DNA of 52,863 nucleotides, taken from Aquificaceae bacterium (lineage in GTDB: Bacteria; Aquificota; Aquificia; Aquificales; Aquificaceae). Below, piece after piece: positions 8,637 to 18,440 of this stretch. The translations under genes were made by a program, and so were the position numbers. Position 1 is the first letter of the stretch. Every line of letters starts with the position of its first letter. Under the pieces are notes generated by a model. The model did not search any database and was not told where the DNA came from. It saw only the letters and a list, made by a program, of their open reading frames with translations. Location: positions 1 to 52,863 of the forward strand of contig JALSHV010000027.1 in NCBI GenBank assembly GCA_026981975.1. The letters are read 5' to 3'.

Positions 8637-9930
8637 GAAATTCCTCAACTCGGCGGGAGATTTCTTCTGAATTTCTTATACAGTCCGCTAAGGAAATACC
8701 TCCTATATAGTTACCTGTAAGAAACAACCCTTTAAAAGTGTTTTCTAATTCTTCAACTGTTTTTAAAAACTTTTCATAGCCCATTGTATATTGAGGAATA
8801 GCTTTTTCCCATTTCTTAACATGATAAAAATCTACACTTTCTACTTCTAATATATCCTTCAGTTCTTCGCTAACTATTTTAAGAATCTCTTCTTCTGTTA
8901 GATTTATAACTTCTCTGTCGGTAGCTCCTCCCATGTAAACGGTAAGCAAATCCCTTCCGACAGGAGATCTTCCTGTAAATAACTTAGAAGAAAAAATAAC
9001 GCCCAAAATTCTCTTCCTTTCTGTGCGAGGAATCAAAAAACCGAATCCTTCCGGAATTTTTCCACTTTTTACACCAAGGTTTACAACTACAACAGGAACG
9101 TAGTCTATATCCTTAAGGATAAGAGATTTTCCTTCCGATACGGTTTTTAAGATCTGCGCTGTTTCGTAAGCTGGTGTAGAAAGAACTACAGCATCTGCTT
9201 CTTTTTCTTCTTTCTTCGTTTTAAGGATAAATTTTCTATTTCGGATTTCCAAAGCTGTAATTTCTCTTTCTTTCTCCACCTTTACATATTCAGATAATCT
9301 GTCTGTTAGAGCTTTTAATCCCCCTTCAAAGGAAATAAGTTTTCCCTTAGGCCCTATAGCTTTTTTCTTTAAAGCTCCTTTTATAAGACTTCCGTATTCT
9401 TTTTCCAACATATAAATTCTTTTAACAGCGTATTTGACAGATAATTTGTAGGGATCTCCAGCATAGACTCCTGAAATGAAAGGTGTTACTATATAATCAA
9501 GAAATTCTTTTCCGAGACGTCTTTTAACAAAATCAGCAATGCTTTCTTCTTTTTCCGTAGGAGGAATAAAGGGTTCTGTAAAAATTTTCAGCTTTGCTCT
9601 AAAGGAGAGAAGGGGAGATAGAAAAAAAGAAACAGGATTTAAAGGGAGTGGAATAAGTTTCCCTTTTCTGTATATGTATCTGTTTTTTGAAATAGGATTT
9701 GCCCTTAGCGGTTTGAGATTGATTTCTTTTAGGAAATCTTCTATATACTGATCCGCCATCAGCGTTTGAGGACCAAGCTCTATAAGGTATCCCCTATCCC
9801 TAAGGGTTTCTATGTTTCCACCCGCTTTCGTTTTTCTTTCAAAAACACTTACATTATATCCTTTTTTTTTGAGTCTAAAAGCTACAGATAATCCGGAAAT
9901 TCCAGCTCCTACAACTACTATTTTTTTCAT
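8611..9930 (-). CDS. hemY: Protoporphyrinogen/coproporphyrinogen oxidase (HemY type)
   Basis: This 439-residue FAD enzyme oxidises a porphyrinogen in late haem synthesis. The N-terminal Rossmann motif is [15 protein letters not shown], followed by [13 protein letters not shown], and GPQTLMADQ matches the substrate pocket of HemY proteins. The C-terminal segment [18 protein letters not shown] is the usual FAD-binding closure. Whether it makes protohaem by the classical or the coproporphyrin-dependent route cannot be told from this window. It overlaps thiG by four bases (ATGA), so it is the last gene of thiS-thiG-hemY, and its 3' end overlaps the convergent gene at 8301 by 26 bases. Confidence 0.92.
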   Translation of the reverse strand: MKKIVVVGAGISGLSVAFRLKKKGYNVSVFERKTKAGGNIETLRDRGYLIELGPQTLMADQYIEDFLKEINLKPLRANPISKNRYIYRKGKLIPLPLNPVSFFLSPLLSFRAKLKIFTEPFIPPTEKEESIADFVKRRLGKEFLDYIVTPFISGVYAGDPYKLSVKYAVKRIYMLEKEYGSLIKGALKKKAIGPKGKLISFEGGLKALTDRLSEYVKVEKEREITALEIRNRKFILKTKKEEKEADAVVLSTPAYETAQILKTVSEGKSLILKDIDYVPVVVVNLGVKSGKIPEGFGFLIPRTERKRILGVIFSSKLFTGRSPVGRDLLTVYMGGATDREVINLTEEEILKIVSEELKDILEVESVDFYHVKKWEKAIPQYTMGYEKFLKTVEELENTFKGLFLTGNYIGGISLADCIRNSEEISRRVEEFLTLRDGNG

Positions 9931-10730
9931 TCTTTAAAGGGAACACCCTTCATCGGAGAAGAAGGAACAGCGTAAGTCCTTTTTGGCATTCTCCCCGCAA
10001 GGTAAGCAAGTCTTCCTGCGATTGTAGCGTATTTCATAGCTACCGCCATTTTTATAGGATCCTTGGCTTCCGCAAGAGCTGTGTTGGTAAGTATGCCGTC
10101 AACACCCAATTCCATCACCGGAGGTATATCAGTTGCACTCCCTATGCCTGCGTCAACGATAACAGGCACAGAAACAGCTTCTTTTATGAATATCAAATTG
10201 TAGGGATTTTGAAGCCCCAAGCCAGATCCTATAGGAGAAGCAAGAGGCATAACAGCTGCACAGCCTATATCTTCAAATTTCTTTGCATACACGGGATCGT
10301 CAAATACGTAAGGGAGAACTACAAAGCCTTCCTTTACAAGAATCTTGGCTGCTTTCAAGGTTTCTTCCATATCGGGAAGAAGGGTTTTCTTATCACCTAT
10401 AACTTCAAGTTTTATCCAGTTTATTCCAGTTGCTTCTCTCGCGAGCATGGCGGTATTTACAGCTTCTTCTGCGGTATAACAACCCGCCGTGTTGGGAAGG
10501 ATAAGGTATTTTTTCGGATCTATATAATCAAGAAGATTTTCCCGAGAGGGATCTGTTATATTAACCCTTCTTACCGCAACGGTTATTATTTCCGCTCCAG
10601 AAGCTTCCAACACTTCCTTGTTCTGTTGGAAACTTTTAAATTTTCCCGAACCTATTATCAGACGGGATTTAAACTTTCTCCCTGCTATTTCAAAGATATC
10701 ATCTTGTAGTAAATTTTCCCAATCTAACAT
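9927..10730 (-). CDS. thiG: Thiazole synthase
   Basis: This 267-residue TIM-barrel enzyme forms the thiamine thiazole ring from DXP, dehydroglycine and ThiS thiocarboxylate. Motifs include [10 protein letters not shown] near the start, [35 protein letters not shown] with the Schiff-base lysine, and [13 protein letters not shown] for phosphate binding. It starts two bases after thiS and overlaps hemY by four, giving a compact thiS-thiG-hemY unit. Its substrate DXP is made by the dxs product at 210-2090. Length and motifs are normal for the family. Confidence 0.96.
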   Translation of the reverse strand: MLDWENLLQDDIFEIAGRKFKSRLIIGSGKFKSFQQNKEVLEASGAEIITVAVRRVNITDPSRENLLDYIDPKKYLILPNTAGCYTAEEAVNTAMLAREATGINWIKLEVIGDKKTLLPDMEETLKAAKILVKEGFVVLPYVFDDPVYAKKFEDIGCAAVMPLASPIGSGLGLQNPYNLIFIKEAVSVPVIVDAGIGSATDIPPVMELGVDGILTNTALAEAKDPIKMAVAMKYATIAGRLAYLAGRMPKRTYAVPSSPMKGVPFKE

Positions 10731-10732
10731 TG

Positions 10733-10939
10733 TTAACCTCCTCCTACAAGGTGAACTATCTCTACTTTATCCCCTTCTTTCAATTTGTAGTTTTCGTATT
10801 CGGATTTGGGAATTACTTCTCCGTTAACAGCAACCGCAAGACCGACTTCCCTAAGCTCAATTCCCAGTATGTTTAAAAGTTCCCTTATTGTAACTTCACC
10901 TTCCAAAAATTTTTCATCTCCGTTAAGAAGTATCCTCAT
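10733..10939 (-). CDS. thiS: Thiamine biosynthesis sulfur carrier protein
   Basis: This 68-residue ubiquitin-like protein ends in VGGG, providing the C-terminal Gly-Gly that is adenylated and thiocarboxylated to deliver sulfur to ThiG. The central [13 protein letters not shown] and DKVEIVHLV are standard ThiS blocks. The ATG at 10939 is 39 bases from the divergent lon start, so the two promoters must overlap. No space exists for a TPP riboswitch between the start codons. Confidence 0.95.
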   Translation of the reverse strand: MRILLNGDEKFLEGEVTIRELLNILGIELREVGLAVAVNGEVIPKSEYENYKLKEGDKVEIVHLVGGG

Positions 10940-10964
10940 GGGGAATTATAATATAAACTACTCC

Positions 10965-10973
10965 AAAGGAGGT
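10965..10973 (+). promoter_or_regulatory. Strong ribosome binding site deciding the GTG start of lon
   Basis: AAAGGAGGT ends five bases before the GTG at 10979. This fixes the non-ATG start, since the first in-frame ATG (10994) is too far away. It is one of the strongest Shine-Dalgarno sequences in the window. A TATAATATAA stretch at 10947-10956 may be the lon -10 region. Confidence 0.75.
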
Positions 10974-10978
10974 ATAAA

Positions 10979-13342
10979 GTGACACAGGACATAATGCAAA
11001 TGCCGGAAATTCCACCCGTCCCTAAGGAATATCCGCTAATGCCTTTGAGAGATTTAGTTATATTTCCTACCATGGTGCTTCCTCTGTTTGTAGGAAGGCC
11101 TTTTTCTATAAAAGCTGTAGAAGAAGCTTCCAAAAGAGATAAGCTTATCTTCTTAGTTCTTCAAAAGGGAAAAGATATAGAAGAACCTTCAGAAGATGAG
11201 CTTTACAGTGTAGGAATAATTGCCCATATACTAAGAGTTGTTCCTATAGAAGATAACAGGATAAAGGTTTTAGTTCAAGGAATAAAAAGAGGAATTCTTA
11301 AAAGGTTAATAAAGGAGGATAATTACTACAGTGCTTTGGTAGATCCCGTGCTTGAAAGAGATGTAAAACCAGAAGATCTCACTATAGAAGAAAAGGCTCT
11401 TATAAAATCTGTAAAAGAACTGCTGGATAAAGCTATATCCCTTGGAAAGCAGGTTATCCCCGATATAGTAATGATCATAAGGGAAATAGAAGATCCGGGA
11501 AAGCTGGCGGATCTTGTAGCGTCCATTCTTGAAATGAAAGCGGAAGACGCCCAGAAGGTTCTGGAAACTTTGGACCCGCGAGAGAGGCTCAAGCGAGTTT
11601 ATAACTTTCTCTTAAATGAAGTAGGAATTCTTGAAGTTAAACAGCAGATAAGTGCGCAAGCAAGGGAGCAGATAGAAAAAGAACAAAGAGAGTATTTTCT
11701 CAGACAACAGCTCAAAGCTATACAAGAGGAGTTGGGAGAAGCAGATGAAAGAAGGGCTGAAATAGAAGAATACAGGAAAAAATTAGAGAGTTTGGAACTT
11801 GAAGAACAAACAAAAACTGAAGTAGAAAAACAGATAAAAAGATTAGAAAGGCTTCACCCTGACTCCGCAGAAGCTGGTGTTATAAGGACTTGGCTTGATT
11901 GGGTTCTGGAGCTTCCGTGGAATAAAAAAACACGGGATAACTACGATCTTGAGAGAGCAAGGCAAATTCTTGACAAAGATCACTACAATCTTGATAAAGT
12001 AAAGGATAGAATCATAGAGTATTTAGCTGTCCGCAAACTAACTGAAGGAAAAGAAGCTCAAGCTCAAATACTTGCCTTTGTCGGACCTCCAGGTGTTGGG
12101 AAAACTTCCCTTGGTAGATCAATTGCTTCTGCTTTGGGTAGAAAGTTTGTCCGCATAGCTCTTGGAGGAGTAAGAGATGAGGCGGAAATACGCGGACACA
12201 GGAGAACATACGTGGGAGCTATGCCCGGTAGGATAATACAGGCTATAAAACAAGCAGGAACAAAAAACCCCCTTATAATGTTAGACGAGATAGACAAACT
12301 TGCTATATCCTTTCAAGGAGATCCTGCAGCGGCTCTTCTTGAAGTTCTTGATCCAGAGCAGAATGTAAATTTTACAGATCTATATATAGGACTCCCTTTT
12401 GATTTGTCCGATGTTATCTTCATCTGCACAGGAAACAGGACGGATACAATACCTTCTCCCTTGTTAGATCGTATGGAACTCATACAGTTATCAGGTTACT
12501 CTGAAGAGGAAAAACTTTTCATAGCTCAAAAACACCTACTTCCTAAGCTTATTCCCCTTCACGGGTTAAAGGAAGAAGAGGTTGATTTTGAAGACGGAGC
12601 TATTCTTGAAATCATAAGAGGATATACCCGCGAAGCGGGTGTTAGGAATCTGCAAAGGCAAATTTCTTCTATACTCAGAAAACTTGCTGTTAAAAAGCTT
12701 AAAGGAGAAAAAGGACCCTTTTCGGTAAAAGCTCAAGATATAAAAAAACTCTTAGGTGTTCCCAGATATTTACCGGAAAAAGAAAAAGAACCTCTTATCG
12801 GAATAGCTACGGGATTGGCTTGGACAGAGGTAGGTGGTGAAATAATGTTCATAGAAGCTACAAAGATGAAAGGAAAAGGGAATCTTCTTCTTACAGGTTC
12901 CTTAGGAGATATAATGAAAGAATCAGCACAGGCTGCGCTTTCTTATATTAGATCAAATGCTGAAAACTACGGCATTGATCCGGATATATTTCCTCAAATA
13001 GATATACACGTGCATGTGCCGGAAGGAGCAGTTCCCAAGGACGGGCCTTCGGCAGGAGTTGCTATAGCTACAGCTCTTGAATCATTGCTTACCGATAAAC
13101 CTGTCCGTATGGATATAGCTATGACAGGAGAAATCACCTTAAGAGGAAGAGTTCTACCGGTAGGCGGATTAAAGGAAAAAATCCTTGCTGCTAAAAGAGC
13201 GGGAATACACGAGGTGATACTACCTGAAAAAAACAAGGAAGAGGTTCTTGAAGATTTACCCTCCTACGTTAGGGAAAAAATGAAATTACACTTTGTAAGT
13301 CACTTAGATGAAGTTTTTAAACTTTCCCTCACAACCACTTAA
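10979..13342 (+). CDS. lon: ATP-dependent Lon protease
   Basis: This 787-residue cytoplasmic AAA+ serine protease degrades damaged and regulatory proteins. The LonB-type substrate-binding N-domain spans about 18-215 and a coiled-coil linker about 225-290. The AAA+ module has Walker [10 protein letters not shown] at 369-377 and Walker B LIMLDEID at 432-439. The protease domain carries the catalytic dyad S691 (PKDGPSAG) and K734 (VGGLKEK). The GTG start is fixed by an excellent ribosome binding site. It stands alone on the plus strand, divergent from thiS, and its stop overlaps the convergent hldD stop by four bases. The 30-residue leader before the first strand is normal. Confidence 0.98.
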   Translation: MTQDIMQMPEIPPVPKEYPLMPLRDLVIFPTMVLPLFVGRPFSIKAVEEASKRDKLIFLVLQKGKDIEEPSEDELYSVGIIAHILRVVPIEDNRIKVLVQGIKRGILKRLIKEDNYYSALVDPVLERDVKPEDLTIEEKALIKSVKELLDKAISLGKQVIPDIVMIIREIEDPGKLADLVASILEMKAEDAQKVLETLDPRERLKRVYNFLLNEVGILEVKQQISAQAREQIEKEQREYFLRQQLKAIQEELGEADERRAEIEEYRKKLESLELEEQTKTEVEKQIKRLERLHPDSAEAGVIRTWLDWVLELPWNKKTRDNYDLERARQILDKDHYNLDKVKDRIIEYLAVRKLTEGKEAQAQILAFVGPPGVGKTSLGRSIASALGRKFVRIALGGVRDEAEIRGHRRTYVGAMPGRIIQAIKQAGTKNPLIMLDEIDKLAISFQGDPAAALLEVLDPEQNVNFTDLYIGLPFDLSDVIFICTGNRTDTIPSPLLDRMELIQLSGYSEEEKLFIAQKHLLPKLIPLHGLKEEEVDFEDGAILEIIRGYTREAGVRNLQRQISSILRKLAVKKLKGEKGPFSVKAQDIKKLLGVPRYLPEKEKEPLIGIATGLAWTEVGGEIMFIEATKMKGKGNLLLTGSLGDIMKESAQAALSYIRSNAENYGIDPDIFPQIDIHVHVPEGAVPKDGPSAGVAIATALESLLTDKPVRMDIAMTGEITLRGRVLPVGGLKEKILAAKRAGIHEVILPEKNKEEVLEDLPSYVREKMKLHFVSHLDEVFKLSLTTT

Positions 13343-14268
13343 GACCTTAAGTATCTGAGATAATCCCTAATCCCTTCCTCCAGCGTGTAAGAAGGTTCAT
13401 AGCCAAGAGCTTTCTTTATTTTGCTGATATCCGCTTCTGTATGTTCTTGATAGAAATCATAAGGACAGTCAAAGTATTCAGGTTCATAATCTGTTCCCAG
13501 TTCTTCGTTCAGGATCTTCATTATTTCATTAAAAGAACGAGCCCTACCCGTTCCTACATTAAATATCCCTGAAATATCTTTCTCAAGAGCCAGAAGGTTG
13601 GCTTTTATGACATCTCTTACATAGACAAAATCCCTTTTCTGCTCTCCCCACTTGAAGAGCTTGGGTTTTTGTCCGTGCAGAATTTTAACAGCAAGTTGAT
13701 ATATCATACTGGCACTTTTTCCCTTAAAAGCCTCTCCGGGACCGTAAACGTTGAAATATCTCAAACCGATTATTCTCATGTGAGGATACTTTTCCATATA
13801 ATTGATAGCTATACGATCCATCATCAATTTTGAAAAACCGTATATGTTCTCCGGTTCAAGTCCCTCTTCCTCTCTCATGGGGGGTGAGGTATTTCCATAA
13901 ACTCCTGCGGAAGAAGCGTATATGACTTTTGAATTCCACTCAAGAGCGGATTCTAGTATATACCTTAAGCTATCCGCATTGGTTTCCATCATCAGCTTTT
14001 GATCTGTCACAGTCGTATCCGTTATAGCGGCTTGGTGAAATATAACGTCAAAGGAAAAGTATTTCCTCAAATACTGCCATAGATCCTTATCCTTTATATC
14101 TCCCGTAATAATCTCTCCTTTAAATCCTGTAAGGTTTTTAAAATGTCCTGTAGAAAAGTTGTCAAGTATGTATACTTTTGCATTGGGATACTTATTTTGG
14201 AGGGAACGGGCTAAGTTAGAACCTATAAAACCCGCTCCTCCTGTTATTAGAATTCTCATCTTAGCCAT
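13339..14268 (-). CDS. hldD: ADP-L-glycero-D-manno-heptose 6-epimerase
   Basis: This 309-residue short-chain dehydrogenase-type epimerase makes the L,D-heptose donor for the lipopolysaccharide core. It shows the nucleotide-binding [11 protein letters not shown] at 10-20, ASSAGVYG at 118-125 and the Y143-x-x-x-K147 pair in [23 protein letters not shown] and [12 protein letters not shown] match E. coli HldD. The start codon shares one base with the RND pump stop (TAATG); a second ATG three codons downstream is an alternative. Its place at the end of a metal-efflux operon is odd for a lipopolysaccharide gene and suggests a shared envelope-stress transcript or simple chance. Confidence 0.9.
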   Translation of the reverse strand: MAKMRILITGGAGFIGSNLARSLQNKYPNAKVYILDNFSTGHFKNLTGFKGEIITGDIKDKDLWQYLRKYFSFDVIFHQAAITDTTVTDQKLMMETNADSLRYILESALEWNSKVIYASSAGVYGNTSPPMREEEGLEPENIYGFSKLMMDRIAINYMEKYPHMRIIGLRYFNVYGPGEAFKGKSASMIYQLAVKILHGQKPKLFKWGEQKRDFVYVRDVIKANLLALEKDISGIFNVGTGRARSFNEIMKILNEELGTDYEPEYFDCPYDFYQEHTEADISKIKKALGYEPSYTLEEGIRDYLRYLRS

Positions 14269-17200
14269 TATATATTTTTTACAAATCTTCTGTAAACCGA
14301 TTCATAAACAGAAGGTAAGACTATTAAAGTAAGCAGTGTTGAGGTAAAAATCCCGCCTACTACTACCGTAGCTAAGGGTTTTTGAACTTCCGACCCTATA
14401 TCGCTTATAACCAGCAAAGGGATTAATCCTATAAAAGTGGTTATTGCGGTTATAAGGATTGGTCTTATCCTTAAAATAGCTGCTCTTTTTACAGCTTCTC
14501 TTATACTGTATCCGTTTTCTAAAAGCTGTCTGATATAAGAAACAAGAACAACACCGTTAAGGGTGGCTATACCGAATATAGCTATAAATCCTATAGCTGA
14601 AGGAACAGATAGGTTAAATCCCGAAATATACAGAGCTATTATTCCACCTATAACCGCAAAAGGAACGTTTAACATAACAACAAGAGCATCTCTGACAGAG
14701 TTAAAGTTTAAATACAAAAGCACAAATATAAGAAAAATGGAAACCGGCACAGCTACAGAAAGTCTTTTCATAGCTCTTTGTTGATTTTCAAACTGTCCAC
14801 CGTAAGTTATAAAGTAACCCTTAGGAAGATTTACTTCTTTTTCTATTCTACTTCTTAACTCTTCTACAAAACCACCTATATCTCTCCCTTCCACATTACA
14901 CATAACTAAGGAAAATCTAATATTGTTCTCCCTTCTTATTACAAAGAGACCCGGTTCTACTTTGAGATCTGCTATATCTCCAAATGTGAGAATTTTCCCA
15001 TCTCTTTCAAATACGGGAACTTCTTTTAATTTACTGATATCCCCTCTGAACTCATCGGGTAAAGTAATCACTATAGGAAAAAGAAGAGTTCCCTTTTGAA
15101 GAACGCCAGCCTCAGCTCCGCCTAAGGTATATTTGACTATGTTAAGAACTTCTTCAACCGTTATCCCAAATCTTTCAAGAATTTCCCATCGCGGATATAC
15201 CCTCAGTTGGAGTCTGCCTGCTTGTATTTCTTTCTGAACATCTACAGCGCCGGGAATCTGTTCTGTAATTTCCCTCACTTTATCCGCGAGGGTATTTAAA
15301 ACTTCAGGATCTTCTCCGAAAATCTTTATAGCTATATCCGCTCTAACTCCCGATAGTAATTCGTCTATTCTCATCTTTATAGGTTGGGTAAAAGCTATGG
15401 ATATAGGGAGCCATTCCAATCTTTTTCGCAGTATTTGATTAAACTCTTCCCTTGTGCTGAAGGTTTTCCATTCATTCTGAGGTTTGAGAATTATCCAAGT
15501 TTCTATGTAATTAACATCTGCAGCTTCTCCTTTTTCAGCTCTTCCAATGGTGGAATATGTCTTCACAACTTCGGGAAATTTTAAAACCTCCTTTTCTATA
15601 GCCATTGCAACTTTTTTCCCTTCTTCCAAGGATACGTTAGGATCCATAAAAGCTTTAACAAGAACCGCCCCTTCTTCAAGCTCAGGAGCAAACTCTGTTC
15701 CTATTCTAGTAAGCAGGAAGAGACTGAATATAAAAGAAAGGACAACAGCTCCTATTATAGGAATTCTGGCTTTGAAAGAAGCTTCAAGAATTACGTCGTA
15801 TACTCTGTGAATTATAGCCATTATTTTGCTATACGTTTGCTTACCGGGCTTGAGAAAGTAGTAAGTTAATACGGGAATAAATGTGAAAGCTATAAAAAGA
15901 GAAGCTAATAAAGCAATTATAAGCGTTAGTGCAAGAGGTTTAAAATACTTTCCTTCTATAGATTCAAAGACAAAAATAGGGGAAAAGACTATAACAATAA
16001 TCAAAACAGCAAAAAGGACAGGTCTCCATACTTCCTTGACGGAATCCAGCACTACGGAGAATTTGAGCCCGTCTTTTTTCTCAGTAAGGTGTCTGTATAT
16101 GTTTTCCACTATAACCACAGAAGAATCCACAAACATACCTATTCCTATAGCGAGTCCTCCTAAGGTCATTAGATTTCCTGTCATTCCACTTTCACGCATA
16201 ACTATAAAGGCAATTAAAAGAGTCAAAGGCAGAGAGGATATAACTATAAGAGAAGCACGAAAGTTTCCCATAAGGAAAGCTGTAATAAAAGCGACAAGAA
16301 ACATTCCGCTCATAAGAGCCTTTTGAATAGTAGAAACAGCTTTTTCTGTTAGATAAGCCTGATCGTAAAGATGTTCTATTTTAACCCCTTCTGGGAGTAT
16401 TTTTTGAATTTCCTGGAGTTTTCTCTTTACTTTATCTACAACTTCCTTAGTATTTTCAAATATTCTTTTAACCACTATGTTTCCTTGAACTTCCCTTCCG
16501 TTCATTGTAAAAGCACCACGTCTGTTAGGTAATTCGCCCTTTTCCACCCTAGCTATGTCTTTGATGTAAACACTTATTCCCTTCTCTTTATCTACTTTTA
16601 CCGGAATTCTCAAAATATCCTCCGGACTGTAAACTCTCCCAAGACCTCTTACAACAAGATCACCTTCAGCTGATTGAAAGAATCCACCTCCTACTAAAAG
16701 GTTATTTTTTTCAAGAGCTTCTATCAGATCTTCAAGAGTTATCCCGTAGGCTACGAACTTATCTGGATCAGGGACTATGCGGTATGCCAACTCAGGACCG
16801 AATTGAACAATTTCTTCAACACCACCTACACTCATAATGAGTGGGCGAGCGACCCATTGCTGGAAAATGGATTTAAGCTCTGCATTTGAATACCTGCCTT
16901 TTTCGTCATGAAGAACATAGAGCAGGGCGTTTCCCAAACCTGTAGCGTTAGGACCCATAACAGGAGTAAATCCTTCCGGAACTTTTTCTCTTGCGTCCGG
17001 CAGTTTTTCCATTACAAGACGGCGTGCAAAGTATATATCAGTTCCGTCTTTAAAGTAAACGGATACGTAAGACATAGCGGGAAGTGAAGCACTTCTTACC
17101 AAAATTACGTCCTTTAAACCGTTCATGACGGATTCAACAGGTATTGTTATAAGGGTTTCTACTTCTTCAGCCGAAAGGCCAGGAGCGTAAGTGTATATAT

Positions 17201-17330
17201 TGACCTGCACTGGTGTTGGATCGGGAAAAGCATCTATAGGAAGTTTCCTAAAACTATAAATTCCGTATATCACAATTCCTACAAGAGCAAGTAGAACAAG
17301 AAGTCTTAATCTGAGTATAGCTCTGAACAT
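14268..17330 (-). CDS. Heavy-metal RND efflux pump (CusA/CzcA family)
   Basis: This 1020-residue inner-membrane pump drives proton-coupled export of metal ions through a periplasmic adaptor and outer-membrane channel. It has the expected 12-helix RND layout: one helix near the N-terminus, a large periplasmic loop, a central helix bundle and a duplicated second half. The helix-4 segment GGLAIGIGMFVDSSVVIVEN is the metal-RND proton-relay region. It has the conserved VD and VEN but not the DFG that precedes VD in typical Zn/Co/Ni pumps, so the metal cannot be named with confidence. A strong GAGGAGGT precedes the start. The adaptor gene lies 12 bases upstream, and hldD follows with a one-base overlap. 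Confidence 0.93.
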   Translation of the reverse strand: MFRAILRLRLLVLLALVGIVIYGIYSFRKLPIDAFPDPTPVQVNIYTYAPGLSAEEVETLITIPVESVMNGLKDVILVRSASLPAMSYVSVYFKDGTDIYFARRLVMEKLPDAREKVPEGFTPVMGPNATGLGNALLYVLHDEKGRYSNAELKSIFQQWVARPLIMSVGGVEEIVQFGPELAYRIVPDPDKFVAYGITLEDLIEALEKNNLLVGGGFFQSAEGDLVVRGLGRVYSPEDILRIPVKVDKEKGISVYIKDIARVEKGELPNRRGAFTMNGREVQGNIVVKRIFENTKEVVDKVKRKLQEIQKILPEGVKIEHLYDQAYLTEKAVSTIQKALMSGMFLVAFITAFLMGNFRASLIVISSLPLTLLIAFIVMRESGMTGNLMTLGGLAIGIGMFVDSSVVIVENIYRHLTEKKDGLKFSVVLDSVKEVWRPVLFAVLIIVIVFSPIFVFESIEGKYFKPLALTLIIALLASLFIAFTFIPVLTYYFLKPGKQTYSKIMAIIHRVYDVILEASFKARIPIIGAVVLSFIFSLFLLTRIGTEFAPELEEGAVLVKAFMDPNVSLEEGKKVAMAIEKEVLKFPEVVKTYSTIGRAEKGEAADVNYIETWIILKPQNEWKTFSTREEFNQILRKRLEWLPISIAFTQPIKMRIDELLSGVRADIAIKIFGEDPEVLNTLADKVREITEQIPGAVDVQKEIQAGRLQLRVYPRWEILERFGITVEEVLNIVKYTLGGAEAGVLQKGTLLFPIVITLPDEFRGDISKLKEVPVFERDGKILTFGDIADLKVEPGLFVIRRENNIRFSLVMCNVEGRDIGGFVEELRSRIEKEVNLPKGYFITYGGQFENQQRAMKRLSVAVPVSIFLIFVLLYLNFNSVRDALVVMLNVPFAVIGGIIALYISGFNLSVPSAIGFIAIFGIATLNGVVLVSYIRQLLENGYSIREAVKRAAILRIRPILITAITTFIGLIPLLVISDIGSEVQKPLATVVVGGIFTSTLLTLIVLPSVYESVYRRFVKNI

Positions 17331-17342
17331 ATTGCTACCTCC

Positions 17343-18440
17343 TCAATGAGCGTGCCCTGCTTCTTCTACACCCACGAGTTTTGTTTTGAGAAAAACTGTT
17401 CCACTGACGGCTATCTTTTCTCCTTCTTTAACCCCTTCTTCTACTACGTAATAGCCGTTTATTTCCTTATAAACGTGTATTTCACGCGGTTCAAAATAAT
17501 CTCCTTTCCACACAAAGAGGATCTTTTTCCCTTCTATGTCTTGAACAGCTCTTTTAGGAACTAAAAGTGCTTTTTTTCTTCCTGTCTTTAAAGATAGTTT
17601 GACAAACATTCCCGGTTTTAAAAGGTGATCTCTGTTGTGAGCTACACATCTGATTTTAACCCTTCTTGTTTTTTCATCTACTTCATGACCTATAAAGTCA
17701 ACTCTACAAGGTATTTCTGTTTCACCTGTCTTTACAACAGCTTTGATCCCCTCTTTAATTTCCCTTGAAGACTTTTCATCAGCCCATCCGTAAACCCAGA
17801 CAAATTCGTGGGAGTGGATTTTAAAGAGTTCTCTTTGCGGACCTACACTCTCTCCGAGAACGACATCTTGTTCTACTACGTATCCCTCACCCGGAGATCT
17901 GAGTAGGAGATGGTAGCCTTTTATTTCTCCATAACTTTTGAGTTTTTCCAAAAGAGCCTTGTATTCTCCTTGCGCTCTTTCGTATTCTATCATTGAAGCA
18001 AAAAATCGCGTGTATTGGATAACTTTTTGATTGTAAAGTTGCTTATCTCTTTCATACAGTTTCTTGGCAGTTTCCATACGAACCTTTGCTATTTTGATTT
18101 TCCCTATAAGATCTGCTATTTCAGGAGAATATATCTCCGCGACGGGTGCGCCCTTAGCTACATAATCACCCTCTTTCACGTAGAGTTTTCTAACTATTCC
18201 TTCTACGGGACTGTAAACCGAGAAGCTTCTTAAGAGATTTTCTTTAACCTCTGCTGGTAGATTCAATATTCTGCCTGCAAGTTCTTTTTTTACAGTTTGC
18301 AGTTCTATTCCCAGATCCTTTACTTGTTCTTCCTTTAAGTGTATTTCTTTATCGGTAAGCTCTTCATGTTCGTGTTTATGATCTTCTCCCGCATAAAGGA
18401 TACAGCCAAAAGCCAACAGGAAAAACAGTTTCCTTATCAT
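17343..18440 (-). CDS. Periplasmic adaptor (membrane fusion protein) of the metal efflux system
   Basis: This 365-residue secreted adaptor has a signal sequence of about 17 residues (LFFLLAFGCILYAG). The mature N-terminus is histidine-rich (DHKHEHEE) and the C-terminus ends EEAGHAH, both plausible metal-binding ends like those of CzcB-type adaptors. A lipoyl-like half-motif (YVKEGDYVAKGAPVAEIYSP), a helical hairpin and the second half-motif (GEGYVVEQDVVLGESV) follow in order, then beta-barrel and membrane-proximal domains. The start overlaps the channel gene stop by four bases, and the RND pump gene follows. The His-rich ends hint at zinc, cobalt or nickel, but this is inference. Confidence 0.9.
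   Translation of the reverse strand: MIRKLFFLLAFGCILYAGEDHKHEHEELTDKEIHLKEEQVKDLGIELQTVKKELAGRILNLPAEVKENLLRSFSVYSPVEGIVRKLYVKEGDYVAKGAPVAEIYSPEIADLIGKIKIAKVRMETAKKLYERDKQLYNQKVIQYTRFFASMIEYERAQGEYKALLEKLKSYGEIKGYHLLLRSPGEGYVVEQDVVLGESVGPQRELFKIHSHEFVWVYGWADEKSSREIKEGIKAVVKTGETEIPCRVDFIGHEVDEKTRRVKIRCVAHNRDHLLKPGMFVKLSLKTGRKKALLVPKRAVQDIEGKKILFVWKGDYFEPREIHVYKEINGYYVVEEGVKEGEKIAVSGTVFLKTKLVGVEEAGHAH

Noticed and set aside
10209-10709. 166-codon plus-strand frame opposite thiG
   Set aside because: It lies wholly antisense to the clearly identified thiG and has no protein-like features.
10940-10978. TPP riboswitch in front of thiS
   Set aside because: Only 39 bases separate thiS from lon and no conserved TPP aptamer elements are present; none is seen before thiE either.
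15883-16326. 147-codon plus-strand open frame opposite the RND pump gene
   Set aside because: It is an antisense shadow of the conserved pump helices; its translation is low-complexity and basic with no recognisable fold.
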